Shown here: one piece after another, positions 38,602 through 49,873 of the stretch
How positions within the stretch are numbered: the first letter of the stretch is position 1
How the letters are laid out: every line of letters begins with the position of its first letter
Origin: Clonostachys chloroleuca
Lineage: Eukaryota > Ascomycota > Sordariomycetes > Hypocreales > Bionectriaceae
Length of the DNA: 64,000 bases
Assembly (NCBI GenBank): GCA_037952775.1
Contig: JBANAY010000003.1
Coordinates: 28,334,001-28,398,000, forward strand
Direction: 5' to 3'
Position numbers and translations under genes: made by a program
Notes under the pieces: model-generated
The model's database searches: none
The model's input: the letters and a program-made list of their open reading frames with translations, nothing else
Told to the model about the DNA's origin: nothing

Positions 38602-39678
38602 CTATTGCAATGTTGGCAGCCAAGTTGCCAGCGCCTCATTGACTTTGTCGGCAGCCTCCCAGTGCGCGAAGTGATTTGAGTCCAATTCTTGAATCTTCAA
38701 GGACACAAAATAGTCGCCCATGTCGGTCCAAATATCCGGTGGCATAGTGTCTGGCTCCTTGGTAGCGGGCATGAAGAGAACAGGCATCTTGTACTTTATT
38801 GAGCCATTCTTGAGGAACGGCAGCTCGTCCTCCCAATCCATCCTTCTGGTCCGATACCAGTTGAAGGGGCCCCGCATGCCATTGATATGAAACCTTTTGG
38901 CGTAAAAGTCTATGTCTGCGCTGGACACTAATGGACTGGGGCCTAACTGATCAAGAATATCGAAATCAACTCCATTCTGAGGAGAGAAGGCGCCTTTTCC
39001 GTCAGATGTCGTCCCACCATAGACGCCATTGAGGAATGACCGGATCTGGGCCAGGCTTGTAACGTTGCGCTCCAAGGCTTCGTCACGGAATTGTAGTTGG
39101 TATCCCATTGTTGGGAAGGTGCCGTTTTCCACAAGATCCAACATATCAACCCACTCCATTGTCGGGCCCAACCAAAGAGGGATGTAAGGAATGGCGATGG
39201 TGAAGAATGCTTTGACAAGCTCGGGGTGCCAGAGAGCAACCTTGTAGGTCAGACCGGCGCCCCAGTCATGGCCACCGACGATGACTTGCTCTCCTCTGGG
39301 TACAAGCTGTCCAATGAGGTCGGCCATATCGGCCGCAAGTTCCTTGCGAGCCCAGTGAGTGACGGAGCAAGGGGAATCAGTACCTGCATAGCCCAACATG
39401 TCCGGAGCGATAACACGATAGCCAAGCTTCGCAAGAGGAGGAATCTGATATCGCCAGCCATACGAAAGGTCCGGTATCCCATGCAATAGAAAGATGGTGC
39501 CTTTTTGGGGAGAGGTAGGCTCGGCGAGGAGATAATGATAAGTTTGACCTCTCACTTTAGCATGATGACTTGACGTCCCTGGAATATACCCGGCAGTTTC
39601 ATTCCCTGGTTTGGGCGTGGCCAGACTCAACCCTAGCTGTGGAAGTAGCAGGGCTACTATGGCCTTTGAAAAAAGCAT
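38602..39678 (-). CDS. Secreted epoxide hydrolase-like alpha/beta-hydrolase
   Basis: 358 residues from the Met at 39,678. The frame is open 33 codons further up, but this Met begins a proper signal peptide (MLFSKAIVALLLPQLGLSLA). Motifs are HGIP (66-69), the nucleophile elbow GGHDWG with Asp 138, a GPFNWYR lid segment carrying a candidate epoxide-positioning Tyr, and the catalytic His 336 in SNHFAHWE; the acidic partner is probably in the KEPD region near 308-310. Asp instead of Ser at the nucleophile favours an epoxide hydrolase (or the related haloalkane dehalogenases) over an esterase. Secretion is less usual for this family, and with the nearby secreted esterase it suggests extracellular breakdown of plant or xenobiotic compounds. 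It is transcribed towards the regulator at 36.5-38.3 kb. No intron. Confidence 0.85.
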   Translation of the reverse strand: MLFSKAIVALLLPQLGLSLATPKPGNETAGYIPGTSSHHAKVRGQTYHYLLAEPTSPQKGTIFLLHGIPDLSYGWRYQIPPLAKLGYRVIAPDMLGYAGTDSPCSVTHWARKELAADMADLIGQLVPRGEQVIVGGHDWGAGLTYKVALWHPELVKAFFTIAIPYIPLWLGPTMEWVDMLDLVENGTFPTMGYQLQFRDEALERNVTSLAQIRSFLNGVYGGTTSDGKGAFSPQNGVDFDILDQLGPSPLVSSADIDFYAKRFHINGMRGPFNWYRTRRMDWEDELPFLKNGSIKYKMPVLFMPATKEPDTMPPDIWTDMGDYFVSLKIQELDSNHFAHWEAADKVNEALATWLPTLQ

Positions 39679-41041
39679 CTTCTGCTTATCCCGCCGATAT
39701 GGGTGTGGTAAGCTAGGCGTTATGAAAAGATTGGAAAGAATGCTGAGATTGAATAGAAGAGGTAGGATGAAGCACAAAATTGCTTTAACACCCTTACCTT
39801 TATATCCTCAGATTTGAGTACGGAATCTGGTTTTTAATCCTATCTATCAATAAGCGGCTACTTCTCCCACTTCTTCGGAACTCACCGGGGAGTTGTCCGA
39901 GATGTCCGGATTTCCACTCGTCGATTATCAAACAATCTGACAAATGGAGAGACGGCACCACACAACATGGGATTTTTTGTATATTTTCAATCTGTATTCA
40001 ACCGAAGATTTGTCAATCTCCTTGGATAGAAATGTCTATAGTCGCAACGTTTCATCGTTGCGGGCCGCTTTTGATTCCGTCACCAACGTCGAGGCGTTCA
40101 GTGCAACCAACAATTACTTGGTCAGTCTGAGATTGTAATGTTTCCAATCTTCTTCCGATCAGTAGTAACTCCGATAATATATTAGGAAGACGATATCTAC
40201 TTGCCGTGGGCCATAAGATAGAGTGGCTCAGTGCTACCATTCCTAACGAAACAGAGTCCAGATTCAAAAACACGAGACTAGTAATGCGATCTGCCCTCGA
40301 CATTTCCGAGAAAGAAGGCCAAGAAAGAGAGATCAAACCTATTACGGGCTTTCACAAAACTATGAAGTCAGTTTGAAGCCAACGAGATCAGCAGTAGAAG
40401 GCCAAGATAGACATTGAGTGGGAGGTCTCATGGTACATTTGCTCACTGGTACCCTGGACTGTGGGCTGATCTAGAGCAAGCCTGATTTGGAAAACACTGC
40501 ATTGTGGCTTCTTTAGCTGCTTTCAAAGAGTTTAGTGCACAAACCTGCAGCTGCAAGAAGAGCAAATTTGTAGCCCACGGATTATTATCTGATCATCTGA
40601 TAAGAAGTCAGGTCCACGCCGCTTCACCAGTATTGGTATGGCTTCATCGCGGGATGACCAGGCCAACCTGGTCAACATAGTACGGCCATGTCCTTGAACA
40701 GAAGAAGCAAGGCCCGAAATTAGTGGTGGTAAATGTTCTGACTATTATGACATGCAGGTGCTGGTCTCGGCAAATCCCCTTTCACTTATGTAGACATGCT
40801 CATAGCAATCTAAGAACTTTTCAGATATTGGACTTCCCTTGGTTTTCTGCCATGCTGTCTTATTCTGTGCGGATCATGACGCGCCGATATCATAGGGCCA
40901 TTTATTTCCAGACCTGATGCATATGAAGTATTTAGTGCACACTCAGAGACGCGATCCATTTCATCGGGACCGTCAACCTCAGCTGATCTCAATTGCCTAA
41001 TATCCGATTCCTGATCCCTGAATGACTCTTGTTGTTATTGC
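39679..41041. other. Gene-free stretch
   Basis: Only frames below 95 codons without domains; the epoxide-hydrolase promoter lies at its left end. Confidence 0.45.
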
Positions 41042-41310
41042 TTATGAACGAACACCGCACGCTTTGTTGCCACTAGGATACCAGAGGCAAGGCACGTTAT
41101 CGCAGCATTGGCCTGGAGGGCCTGGGTAAACACATTGGGCTGAGGTTGGGTAATTAGCTACCTGCAACTTCGCAACAGAGTAGATGGAGCGTTAGCTTTA
41201 CCGCCCTGAGGAATACAAGCCCGGACCTCAAGCTCGGGAGGAGTGCTGGGGGCCGCATGCACTAATGGCGCGATGAGACCTGTGAGGGCAACGATCCAGG
41301 ACGAACGCAT
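41042..41310 (-). CDS. Small secreted six-cysteine (knottin-pattern) protein
   Basis: Two exons, 41,310-41,202 and 41,139-41,042, joined by a 62-bp GT-AG intron (41,140-41,201: GTAAAG donor, GCTAAT branch, CCTCAG acceptor), give 68 residues. Residues 1-19 are a signal peptide (MRSSWIVALTGLIAPLVHA). A short Pro-rich spacer to Arg 30 may be a propeptide. The rest holds exactly six Cys spaced C-x6-C-x8-C-C-x4-C-x9-C (positions 32, 39, 48, 49, 54, 64), the spacing class of inhibitor cystine knots. A perfect TATAAATA box lies 107 bp upstream. No single frame covers the protein, so it is invisible to plain ORF calling. Known fungal relatives of this pattern include secreted proteins of unknown role; no activity can be inferred here. 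Confidence 0.7.
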
Positions 41311-41416
41311 TGTGGTAGAATGATTTACAAATGAAGAGATATGACTGACGTTTTCGAGTGAACGGGATGTTTGAAGATTCAGAAAACTTATACTAGGAGG
41401 CAGCGATAACCGGCTG

Positions 41417-41424
41417 TATTTATA
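41417..41424 (-). promoter_or_regulatory. TATA box of the six-cysteine protein gene
   Basis: TATAAATA on the minus strand, 107 bp before the start at 41,310, followed by a CT-rich leader. Confidence 0.6.
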
Positions 41425-41786
41425 TGCGCAAGTATAAATCCCTCAGTAGGACTCGCTTGTCTAAACAATATGGATGAGTGAGCTCTAGAGTCAGCAGAGG
41501 CCATCAGGAGGTCCATAGGCCTAACTTGAATTAGTAGAGTTGCAGGAGCTGAAAACTGCATGTAGCTCGGAGTGTCACCGTGTAAATTTACGCCGAGTCC
41601 CGGCAGGAACTAGAAATTTGTGGATATAGTAACGTAATCATACATATTCCGTTGACTGATTGCCTGTGTTAGGTACCATTAGATCGAGACCGGCTACTAT
41701 TTGCTGTTGCGGCTGGCTAGAGCGGCAAACGTGCATCTTAACCCACCCCTGGCCAATGGACACAGGGCAGGAATGCTCATTGCTCT

Positions 41787-43592
41787 TCAATACTTGAAAC
41801 CTCCAGTCCTTTCTCTCAATGTGCCGATTGGATCATACTCCTGCTGAAGTGCCTTGAACTTAGCATAGTCTCTGTAACTCCCAGTAACGTTCTGGTCGGC
41901 CATGGCATCGTTCATAAACAGTGGAAGATAAACATCCTTAGCTTGTGACGACGCCTCTAGCCATACGGGAATTCTCCCCTCAATCCAAGCAGTGAGGTCT
42001 TTGGTAATGGAAACCAACGTAGCATCATCATCCTTGGATGCCCAGGCACATTGAAACTCGAGTAGAACCCTGTCTGGGTCACTGGCCGTCAACCCCATCG
42101 CGTTTCCTCCATTTTTCTCCGAGTTTTGACCTACAACAGCCGGAAGGGGCTGGAAGTCAACCGAACATTGGGACAGGAGGTGCAGAGGATTGTTGAAATA
42201 GTCGGCGGAAAGCTCCGTCATCTTTTTGGATATTTCGGAGTACATTCCGGAATATTCTGAAACGTAGGGTATCGTGAGAGTCTATTCCAGTTAGCACTCA
42301 TTTAACAAACTAGGCGCTCTTGTTTTCAATGGAAAGCATACTCTGAAGGATATTCGAGAATTAATGAGAGACGCGCCCACTCCGTTAGATTTGAGCTGCA
42401 AAAAACATTAGAAACAAACCTCAATGCATTCATACTTGCGGTACTTGCCAATTCGGGATAGGATTGAGTTCCAGTGATGGAAACCAGAGAAGGAATTGTG
42501 AGAAAATCGGCAAAGGGGCCATCTGTAGGCGGGGCTTCTCCATCATAGAAGTAGAAGATCAGGAAAGCATTCAAGCTCGCTACCGCTGAGATGTTTGTAA
42601 CAATGATTGCAGCTTTGGTATCTTTGTTGCTGCCAGGGACAAAATCATGGAGGGTCTTGAAGATCTTGTCTGTCTGTGATGCATCATAGATGCGTATCCC
42701 TCCCCAAACCTTCCCGATAGGATGAGCTTTGACTGTGAATTTCGTGACAATACCTGTTTTCCATGGTAAGCTAGGGTAATGGATCATATAGCTGCCTGTA
42801 ACTTACCAAATTGACTACCGCTTCCTCGTAGAGCCGTGGCAAGTTCAGGCTGGGTGTTTGCATCTACGTTGATAATGGTGCCATCCGCACTGACTATTTC
42901 CCAACCGACAATATTCTTCACAATCTTGTCAATATTCGCCTCTCGGGATTCCAAGGCAAATAACTTACATCTGCAGCTAGCCCATGCTGAGCGCTAAGAA
43001 ATGAGATCCCGCCCTGCACAAGGAAGCCACCAACACCAACGATGCCTGAATATGTTCAGAATCAGAGTTTCTTAGTGAAATACAATGACATATATAACTC
43101 ACCCAGCCGACCTCCAACAGCAGTGACTCCGTGCTCATTCAGACTGGAAATCACATCGTTCCACTCACCGCCAGGTTTGACGGATGCGAGATTTGTGGCT
43201 GAGTCATATGTTGCCCCTGACATTTTCTCAAGTGAGATAAGCACTCCATCCTGGACGGTAGCATGCCCGGCATTGGGATCATGTCCACCGCTTTTCGCAG
43301 TGAACTTCACATCAGGATATTTGTTGAGGACAGTAACTGCCTTGGAAACCTCTTCAGCCGACTCTGGGAGAATCACACATGCTGGTTTCAGTTCACGAAG
43401 AATAGTGGACCAGTATGCCGTGGTTTCGGAATGGTAGGAAAGGCTGAGAGGGAATGATACTCTCCCGGCAAGTGATGTCGAAAGCTCTGCGCAGGCTTGA
43501 TTCGTGGACGAACTTGGTGCAGCTGACGCGTGCTGGCCGAAGGAACCAAGAACCGCTAGATGAGAGATCAAACTCAGTAATTTGCGGCCCAT
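41787..43592 (-). CDS. Secreted FAD-linked oxidoreductase (BBE/FAD_binding_4 family)
   Basis: Six exons: 43,592-43,103; 43,045-42,969; 42,915-42,807; 42,753-42,449; 42,395-42,311; 42,256-41,787. All junctions keep phase and give 511 residues, the usual size. Introns are 53-57 bp; intron 4 uses a GC-AG pair (GCAAGT donor). The start at 43,592 opens a signal peptide (MGRKLLSLISHLAVLGS); the frame is open 24 codons further upstream. The FAD domain shows FTAKSGGHDPNAGHA, whose SGGH His is the usual flavin-linking residue, then GVGGFLVQGGISF and GLAADNIVGWEIV. The C-terminus ends EYDPIGTLRERTGGFKY, typical of the family. Such enzymes oxidise alcohols, sugars or metabolites with O2. The substrate is unknown. 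Confidence 0.88.
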
Positions 43593-44956
43593 CTCGACTG
43601 CTTTAGCTTTGCGATGCAGATGAATTGGATTCTCGCGTTGTGAATATTGCTGAGACGACGGCATGAGGCTATTTATCTTTCAACGCAGATCAGCATAGAC
43701 TTGCAATCTTAAATAGTTGTTACAGGGTGAAATAGTGACAACGCTCCGCCGTTTCGTTGGTGCGCGATGAGCAAACCCTGTCCTAATACGAAAACGATAT
43801 GTTTCAACGGATAATACGCCATTAATCAATGCGAAAACGAGAAAGGGCTGACAATGGGGAGTTGTTGCTTGCCATCGATCTAACCTAGTGCAGGGGTCTC
43901 CATCGTCCATCCTTAGATCGTCAATATAAAGATTGTGGGGTTCGCACAGATGGATGAAACCATCTGTTGATTAATCTACGAACACCTCCATTTAGAGTCA
44001 TATTCACGAGGAAATATCGCCAGGAACAGCCGAGGCATGGTGGCCAACAACGTGCCTCCAGGCAAACATTGACTCCCCCTTGAGCACGGCAAAACCATTG
44101 CGGATTACGCCCTCTAGAAACGATCGGAAGAGGAAGGGAATTGGGGCAGCCTCGGTATCAAAGCACTCTACTACGAAAGTAATCAAGGGCAGCCAAATGG
44201 CGTATTATCATTTAGAAGATTTATTGTGTTGAAATGTTGCGGCTATCACCTTCTATTGCAATTTTTTTTTGCTTGTGAGTCAAGCCACTCAAACTCCCTC
44301 ACCGCTGTTATTTAGAAGGGGTGATGTGACAAGTTTTAGGCTATTATCATGTTAAAGATTGGTGTCCCTATATGATGTTCTATCACATGTTGACTTACTC
44401 TTGTGGGACATCCTAATTTGCTGGATTTCTGTAGCAAGTCAGGCGATCTTTTCTCCCTTAAACCAATGAGACTTCGATTCGTCCTCGGCAGGACTCATTC
44501 CGCATTGGTTTTGCCCTGTTCTAAAGGTTGCACGTGCAGATGCTACGCATGTAAGTGCCTAGGCACCAATATGACTTCACACCAATCACGATACTCGCAG
44601 CCGGCCTAAAACGTTGGACGAAATCACGAGGCAGTTGTAAGAAGTGAACATATGATAATGGCAAGTAGAGATCAAAGTAATTCTAGCTTTCCCCGCATAT
44701 TGGACTGTTGACCCTGAGAATCAATGACTATATCAGTCAGAGTGTGACCACCTTTTGAGAGGCGAGGTCACTTCTTAGTATGCTAAGCTTGTTTTGATAC
44801 ATACAATGTCGGTCCGACTTTCTTAGTTGCTTAAATATCTATAAATCGACAGGTACTCGCTTTACGTGTAGTTGTCTCAGTGACTCAATGGGTGGGTGGA
44901 AAAATATATCATTCAAACATGGTGTGACTAGCAATGCCTACGGACATAGTTGGTGC
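43593..44956. other. Gene-free stretch
   Basis: Small frames on both strands without recognisable domains. Contains the oxidase promoter at the left and the 3' flank of the regulator at the right. Confidence 0.45.
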
Positions 44957-46876
44957 TCAATCAGGGCTCATGCTACTTGGGAAGCTGGCCACCGAAACAT
45001 TCGAAAGCTGCTCGATGAGTTTGTCCGAGGCCTGAGAATTGAGCTTTGCTAAGATATTGAGGATGATGTTGAGAAGTGTATGGCCGCGCTGTTGATGGGA
45101 TTCGTCGCTGGAATTTTGTGAAATCTCCAATAGGACAGTCCCCACGGCTCTGATAAGTTCTATCTGTAGTCAAGGTCAGAGGCTGAAGCCATGCCGTTTC
45201 GATCGTGATGTTTGAGGAATATCACATACGCCAGGCTCTCCATTTCCTCTCAGGTAATGGAAGGGTACACTCTGAAGTGTATGGACGAAGTCTCGAGCGA
45301 TGTTCAACTCCTCTCTTGTTGAGGCTGAACGATCATCATGGAGTCCGATGATGGAAGGTAAATGAAACCGGATACATTCGTGAACCACCAAGAGCTTGGC
45401 GCAGTAGAACATCGTTTGGAGGCGATATCTCTGTGTAGTAAAAGAGATGGGCTGATGTTCAGTAGGAGACTCGTTGTCTCGCAGTAATATGACAGAGGAT
45501 TGAAGTGAGGGTGGCATATCGTCAAGAACTGAAACGAAGTCGGAATACAGTGTGCTCAATCTGCTCAGTTCTAGTTGGTCATTGAGTGGTGCTTTTTTGT
45601 TCCTCGTGTTCATGCGATGATGTGTCCGGATGGCGACAATCAGGTGAGCCGCCATAGAGAATGTGCGCCGAAAGAGGTGGAACCCGTCGAGCAGAGATTT
45701 TTCAAACTCATTATCAGCGTACCCCGGGCTCTCAGCTAGTAGTGGTACCTGATTTAAGCCAAACTCCTTAGTGTCCAGCTCAGTGTCAAACAAGAAGTCG
45801 AAAAGTACTGCGGGCCTGTTTTTCAGACATATGGCAGAGCTATCAGACATGACTAAGGTCCAAAAACAGTTGCGTAGTAAAGTCGACTCCAAAGGTTCGT
45901 ACTGATTGAGGACATGTTCGCTGTGGAGACGCATGGCGTGGGCAAGCATGCTCGCCTGCCCTACCACTTGTGATGCCAAACCTTTGTCACAGGTGTGCTG
46001 CTGAATGCATGTAGCTTGGAGCATCCTTATCTGCAGTGAACTTGAGTTGGGATGGCCCAAATCATAGTCTTCGTATTCACGTAGCGTATTCCGAGACGCG
46101 CAGAGAAAAAGAGGCCCCATGACAGCACCCCGAGGGATTATAGTCTCTCCGTGTATGAACGTCATGGTTCCGCACACGGCGGTCAGAAGTGAAAATGACC
46201 TCAGAACAGGCACGGACGCATCATTGAGAAGGATGTGATCACTGGGTAATTCATCCTTGAAGAATTCTTGGGCATAGGCGCGCAGACTTGGCTCGTGACA
46301 GATTGGTAGATTTGGGAAAGATCGTTGAAAAAATAGAGAAAGGCAATCGTTGACTAGCTGCAAAACGGTTGTGTTTGGGAACACAGCGATGATACCCGTG
46401 ACTAAAATTCGGTGTAACTTGCTGAGAGAGGATTCCTGGGTCTCGGCAGCAACAGATGGCGTTGAAATGGACTGATGCGGCTCAGGACAAGGCAACGGCA
46501 GAGGGCTGCTGGGACATTCTCTTTGTTCTGTGGGTTGACTTCTAATGCCTGGTCTTGGGCCCTTTGGACCTCTTCTACGTACCGGTATATGTCGTACGAG
46601 CATTTTTGAGAGGACATTCGACAGTATGAGCATGGGTCGGTCGAGTCGCACTGTCTCAAAGCGATCGTTGATTAGAAACTTTCCCGATGGCTGGCCGAGA
46701 GTAACTCGCAAGATACTTGTTCTGTTAGCTCGCTCTGTTACACAACTCACTGGAAAGGCCTGTGTGGGGAGGCAGGGGTAGGAGTTCAGTTTCTCTACCT
46801 ACCTTGCCTTGATCTTCCTTTCTCTACACCGGTCACAAGCTCGCTTACGAAGCACCGTCGTGGTATCTGTAGCCAT
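44957..46876 (-). CDS. Zn2Cys6 transcription factor of the glycoside cluster
   Basis: Proposed exons are 46,876-46,808; 46,650-46,583; about 46,520-45,230; 45,163-44,957, giving about 544 residues. Exon 1 encodes RACDRCRERKIK and exon 2 CDSTDPCSYCRMSSQKC, so splicing assembles a complete C6 finger. Intron 1 (157 bp) has a GC donor (AAG|GCAAGG). Intron 2 begins GTACGT at 46,582, and its acceptor is uncertain (46,521 or 18 bp upstream in the transcript). The last intron (45,164-45,229, GTATGT) is well defined and adds a 69-residue C-terminal exon. The middle region (CLSLFFQRSFPNLPICHEPSLR) resembles the fungal regulatory domain. It faces the sugar transporter across a shared 673-bp promoter region, so it probably controls the transporter and glycosidase genes downstream. 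Confidence 0.8.
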
Positions 46877-46928
46877 TTTCACCGTGGTGAGGGGATGAGA
46901 GGAGAGGATGTGGAGAGAATATAATTTG

Positions 46929-46934
46929 CCGCGG
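46929..46934. promoter_or_regulatory. CCGCGG site 1
   Basis: ATAATTTGCCGCGGAGTG. Both flanks match other copies: AATTAT on one side, AGT on the other. Confidence 0.4.
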
Positions 46935-46993
46935 AGTGCTCGCCCCTTCTTCATAGACCAGCTGGCGGGGAAACTACATGCATGAGAATTTCC

Positions 46994-46999
46994 CCGCGG
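46994..46999 (+). promoter_or_regulatory. CCGCGG site 2
   Basis: CCGCGGCGGTATTTC; CCGCGG followed after three bases by an AT-rich TATTT. Confidence 0.4.
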
Positions 47000-47149
47000 C
47001 GGTATTTCATGTCCAGAATGGTCTAGAGAGGGGAATGGAGTGCCACTCTAAATCCCCATGGGGGCAAGCGCTTGAGGAAGCACCCACGGCCGGCTAGTTC
47101 CGGGTGAAGCGAGTCAGTCCATTTGTTGGAATACACCAAAGAGTCAGAG

Positions 47150-47155
47150 CCGCGG
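47150..47155 (+). promoter_or_regulatory. CCGCGG site 3
   Basis: CCGCGGCGGAATTAA, the clearest CCGCGG-N3-AATTA copy. Confidence 0.4.
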
Positions 47156-47475
47156 CGGAATTAACCCCCGCTCACAAGGACAAACTTAGCATTGCCAGTG
47201 CAAGGGCCGCTTCAAACCTTCACATTATTGCAACTAGCTCGCCCCGACATGGCCTGATCCGGGGTATCAAATGAGAGATGGGGTAATACCCCATGGGCAG
47301 CTGGAGCAAGTCACATGCGCCTGTCAAGTTATTCTGCAAGGTTTGCTTGGCCAGACCGTTGAAACTTGACACGAGCATACACCGAGCTTCTTGCCCCAAT
47401 CCAGCGGGTTGTGTGACTATTATCACCATCGCTGTCTCCTTCTTCTCGGGCTATTGAAGAGCGAGCCGCAGCCTC

Positions 47476-47481
47476 TATAAA
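47476..47481 (+). promoter_or_regulatory. TATA box of the sugar transporter gene
   Basis: CTATAAAGG, 74 bp upstream of the ATG at 47,550. Confidence 0.55.
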
Positions 47482-47549
47482 GGCGGCAGTCCCTGCATGC
47501 ATCTCCAGTGAGATTACCATCTGCCAGGATCCATCATCCACGAGAAGCC

Positions 47550-49367
47550 ATGGCATCAAGCAAAGATACAGCCCAGGGGGCCGAAAAGCCGGCACACAAT
47601 GCGCAACATGTTGAACATCATATCGAAGATGAACTCAAGCCCACCGAGGCCGTCATTGATGCTGCCACCAAAGGTCAGGCGGTGTCGGGATACGAGCATC
47701 TAACGCTTTGGCAAACCGTCAAGACCTTCAAGATAGCGACATTGATTTGCTTCGCCGCAGCCTTTAGTGCAGGCAATGACGGATACCAGATTGGGTATGT
47801 TGAGCTACTTTCTTCTCCTCTTGCCTTGATGATGGACGACTGACTGAACTCCTGTTGCAAGTATCAACGCCAGTATCGTGGCCAACAAGGGTTTCGTCCG
47901 ACAGTTCGCGACCAAACTCGATGCCAAAGGCCAGCCATACCTCGAGTCACCCACATTGAGCGGCTGGGGTTCGATCATGTCAGTTGGCCAAGTGGTTGGT
48001 ACAATAAGCATTGCCTTCATCTCGAATAGATTCGGCAGAAAGGTGTCAATGTACTGGCTGTGGATTGTGCTGGTTGCGAGCGTCCTTGCCGAGTCGCTCG
48101 CAAGAACCTGGCAAGTCTGGCTGGTGGCCAAGCTTCTCGCAGGTATTGGCGTAGGAAGTCTACAGGCTACAATCCCGCCATACATCTCCGAGGTTGCACC
48201 CACCAAGATCCGCGGCGGATTGCTGATGCTCTACACTTTCTGGTGGACGACAGGGTCCTTCTTCGCACAGATTGCTCTGTTCAATATAAACTCCAACACA
48301 CCCTACAACTGGCTCACGCCTGTCTACACACAATGGGGGCAAATTGGTATTATGGCGATCATCTTTCTTGTTATCCCCGAGACGCCCGCGTGGTATGCGA
48401 CTCACGGCCATGAAGAAGCCGCCAAGAAGAGTCTGCGCTGGATCCATCGAGATGTCCCAGGATACGACGAAGCTCACCAATACAACAGCTTAGCTATGCT
48501 TGTCGAACACGAGAGGGCCGTGGCTGCTGAACAGCGACGGGAGAAGTGGTGGGCTATTTTCCAAGGCATCGACGGTCGACGCACCTTGATCGCCGTCTGG
48601 CCTTATGTTGGCCAGCAATTCATCGGCCTCAAGTTATTCTCGACTTTTGGAACCTACTTCTTCCAGCAAGCAGGAGTCGGAAACCCGTTTACCGTCAAGT
48701 GTATTACTTCCTCCATCCAGATCGCCACCATCCTCGTCAATGTCATGATTACGGATAAATTTGGTCGCCGACCGCTGGCTTCGTCTGCTGTCACCCTCGC
48801 ATGGATTTCTTGTATTGTTGTTGGCATTCTTGGTGTCGTTCCCGAAACCAGCGCTCGGACCTACGTATTTGTGCTTTTTGCCTGCTTTTGGAGTGAGTAA
48901 TATATGGCGATGGGAAGTGTTTTTGAGCAAACTGCTGACTCTGTTGTTCAGATATCGGTATGGTTACAACAGGCGCTGTGGGTGCGGGTTTCCTCGGAGA
49001 AATCTCATCCAACCGTCTTCGACCATACACAGCTGGCTTTGCGATGGGTGCTTCCTGCGTAGTTGGCATCATCATGGACGTCCTCGTTCCATACATGGTC
49101 AACGCCAACCAGTGGAATTGGAGCCTCAAAACCGGCTGGTTCTACGCTGGGCTCGGGCTCATTGCCACCGCCGGAATGTGGTATCTAGTTCCAGAGACGG
49201 CCGGGTGAGTGCATCTTAAACCCTTTTTAATGACACAGCTAACATTGACATATAATAGACGCACGGCAGCAGAACTTGACGAACTCTTCGAGAAGAAGCT
49301 CCCAGCCTGGAAGTTTTCGAAATCCGAGACTGCTACAGAGCGGTTGGTTAAGCAGGAAGCAAATTAA
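47550..49367 (+). CDS. MFS sugar porter (hexose/disaccharide transporter)
   Basis: Four exons, 47,550-47,794; 47,862-48,892; 48,952-49,204; 49,259-49,367, all in phase, give 545 residues and about twelve membrane helices. Sugar-porter signatures are present: FSAGNDGYQIGINAS in helix 1, NRFGRKVSMYW (loop 2-3), PPYISEVAPTKIRGG, PETPAWYA after helix 6, DKFGRRPL (loop 8-9) and VPETAGRTAAELDELFE at the end. The N-terminal 60 residues are cytosolic and hydrophilic. The overall pattern resembles the fungal lactose-permease-like branch, some members of which import di- or oligosaccharides, but specificity cannot be read from sequence. Its neighbours are intracellular glycosidases, so the cargo is probably a glycoside or disaccharide containing rhamnose and glucose. 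The frame also reads upstream from a GTG at 47,508, but the ATG at 47,550 fits the TATA box. Confidence 0.92.
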
Positions 49368-49671
49368 ATGACTCCTTCTGCTTTTGTTCGTCATCCGGCC
49401 CCGGGTGTATCGAAATATCCAGAGGTGGCGGTGGTAAAGAAGGAGAGTTGACCCATATGTACCGTAGCTCATACTCGTCTACCTTAATAAGTCAACATAA
49501 GGCGAGATAATATTATGTTTAATAAGTGATTGAGGCCGATGAAGCATCTTCGCTGAACTAAATGTGTACCTATTGATGCTGCTCGGGTAGCGTGTCTCGC
49601 TTTCGCATTCAATGCGAGCGAAATCCGAGGTAAACACAGATCAACCCCTAGATTAGACCCCGCTTCCATGG

Positions 49672-49677
49672 CCGCGG
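49672..49677 (+). promoter_or_regulatory. CCGCGG site 4
   Basis: CCGCGGAGTATTTCC, close to site 5 (CCGCGGAGTAATTAC). Confidence 0.35.
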
Positions 49678-49795
49678 AGTATTTCCAGGAGGGGGAGGGA
49701 TTGGATGTTTCCTTGAGTTCAATGTCACCGCTAAAATGGATGGCCCACCCGCAGGGTTGCGGGATTTCCACGAGCTATTGAATCTAATAATTTGC

Positions 49796-49801
49796 CCGCG
49801 G
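49796..49801 (-). promoter_or_regulatory. CCGCGG site 6
   Basis: On the minus strand CCGCGGGCAAATTAT, resembling the AT-rich flank of site 1. Confidence 0.35.
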
Positions 49802-49873
49802 CAGAAAGCGGTGTGGTCTAGGCATCTATGGAATGAACTCGAAATCTAGATATGAAAGTGGTGCATTAAGTCC

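Larger units (their letters stand above)
46877..47549. promoter_or_regulatory. Divergent promoter region: regulator / sugar transporter
   Basis: 673 bp between two outward-facing genes, with three CCGCGG motifs (46,929, 46,994, 47,150), several CreA-like GCGGGG/CCCCGC elements (for example near 46,975 and 47,166), and a TATAAA 74 bp before the transporter start. This suggests control by a cluster regulator and by carbon catabolite repression. Confidence 0.55.
49368..49873. other. Convergent intergenic region
   Basis: About 0.5 kb between the 3' ends of the transporter and rhamnosidase genes, unexpectedly carrying two CCGCGG sites (49,672 and 49,796). A 95-codon minus-strand frame covers it but has no recognisable features. 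Confidence 0.5.

Noticed and set aside
47508..47549. Upstream extension of the transporter frame
   Set aside because: It begins with GTG, not ATG, and the ATG at 47,550 fits the TATA box at 47,476.
49484..49771. 95-codon minus-strand frame between convergent genes
   Set aside because: No domain and overlaps likely 3' flanks.
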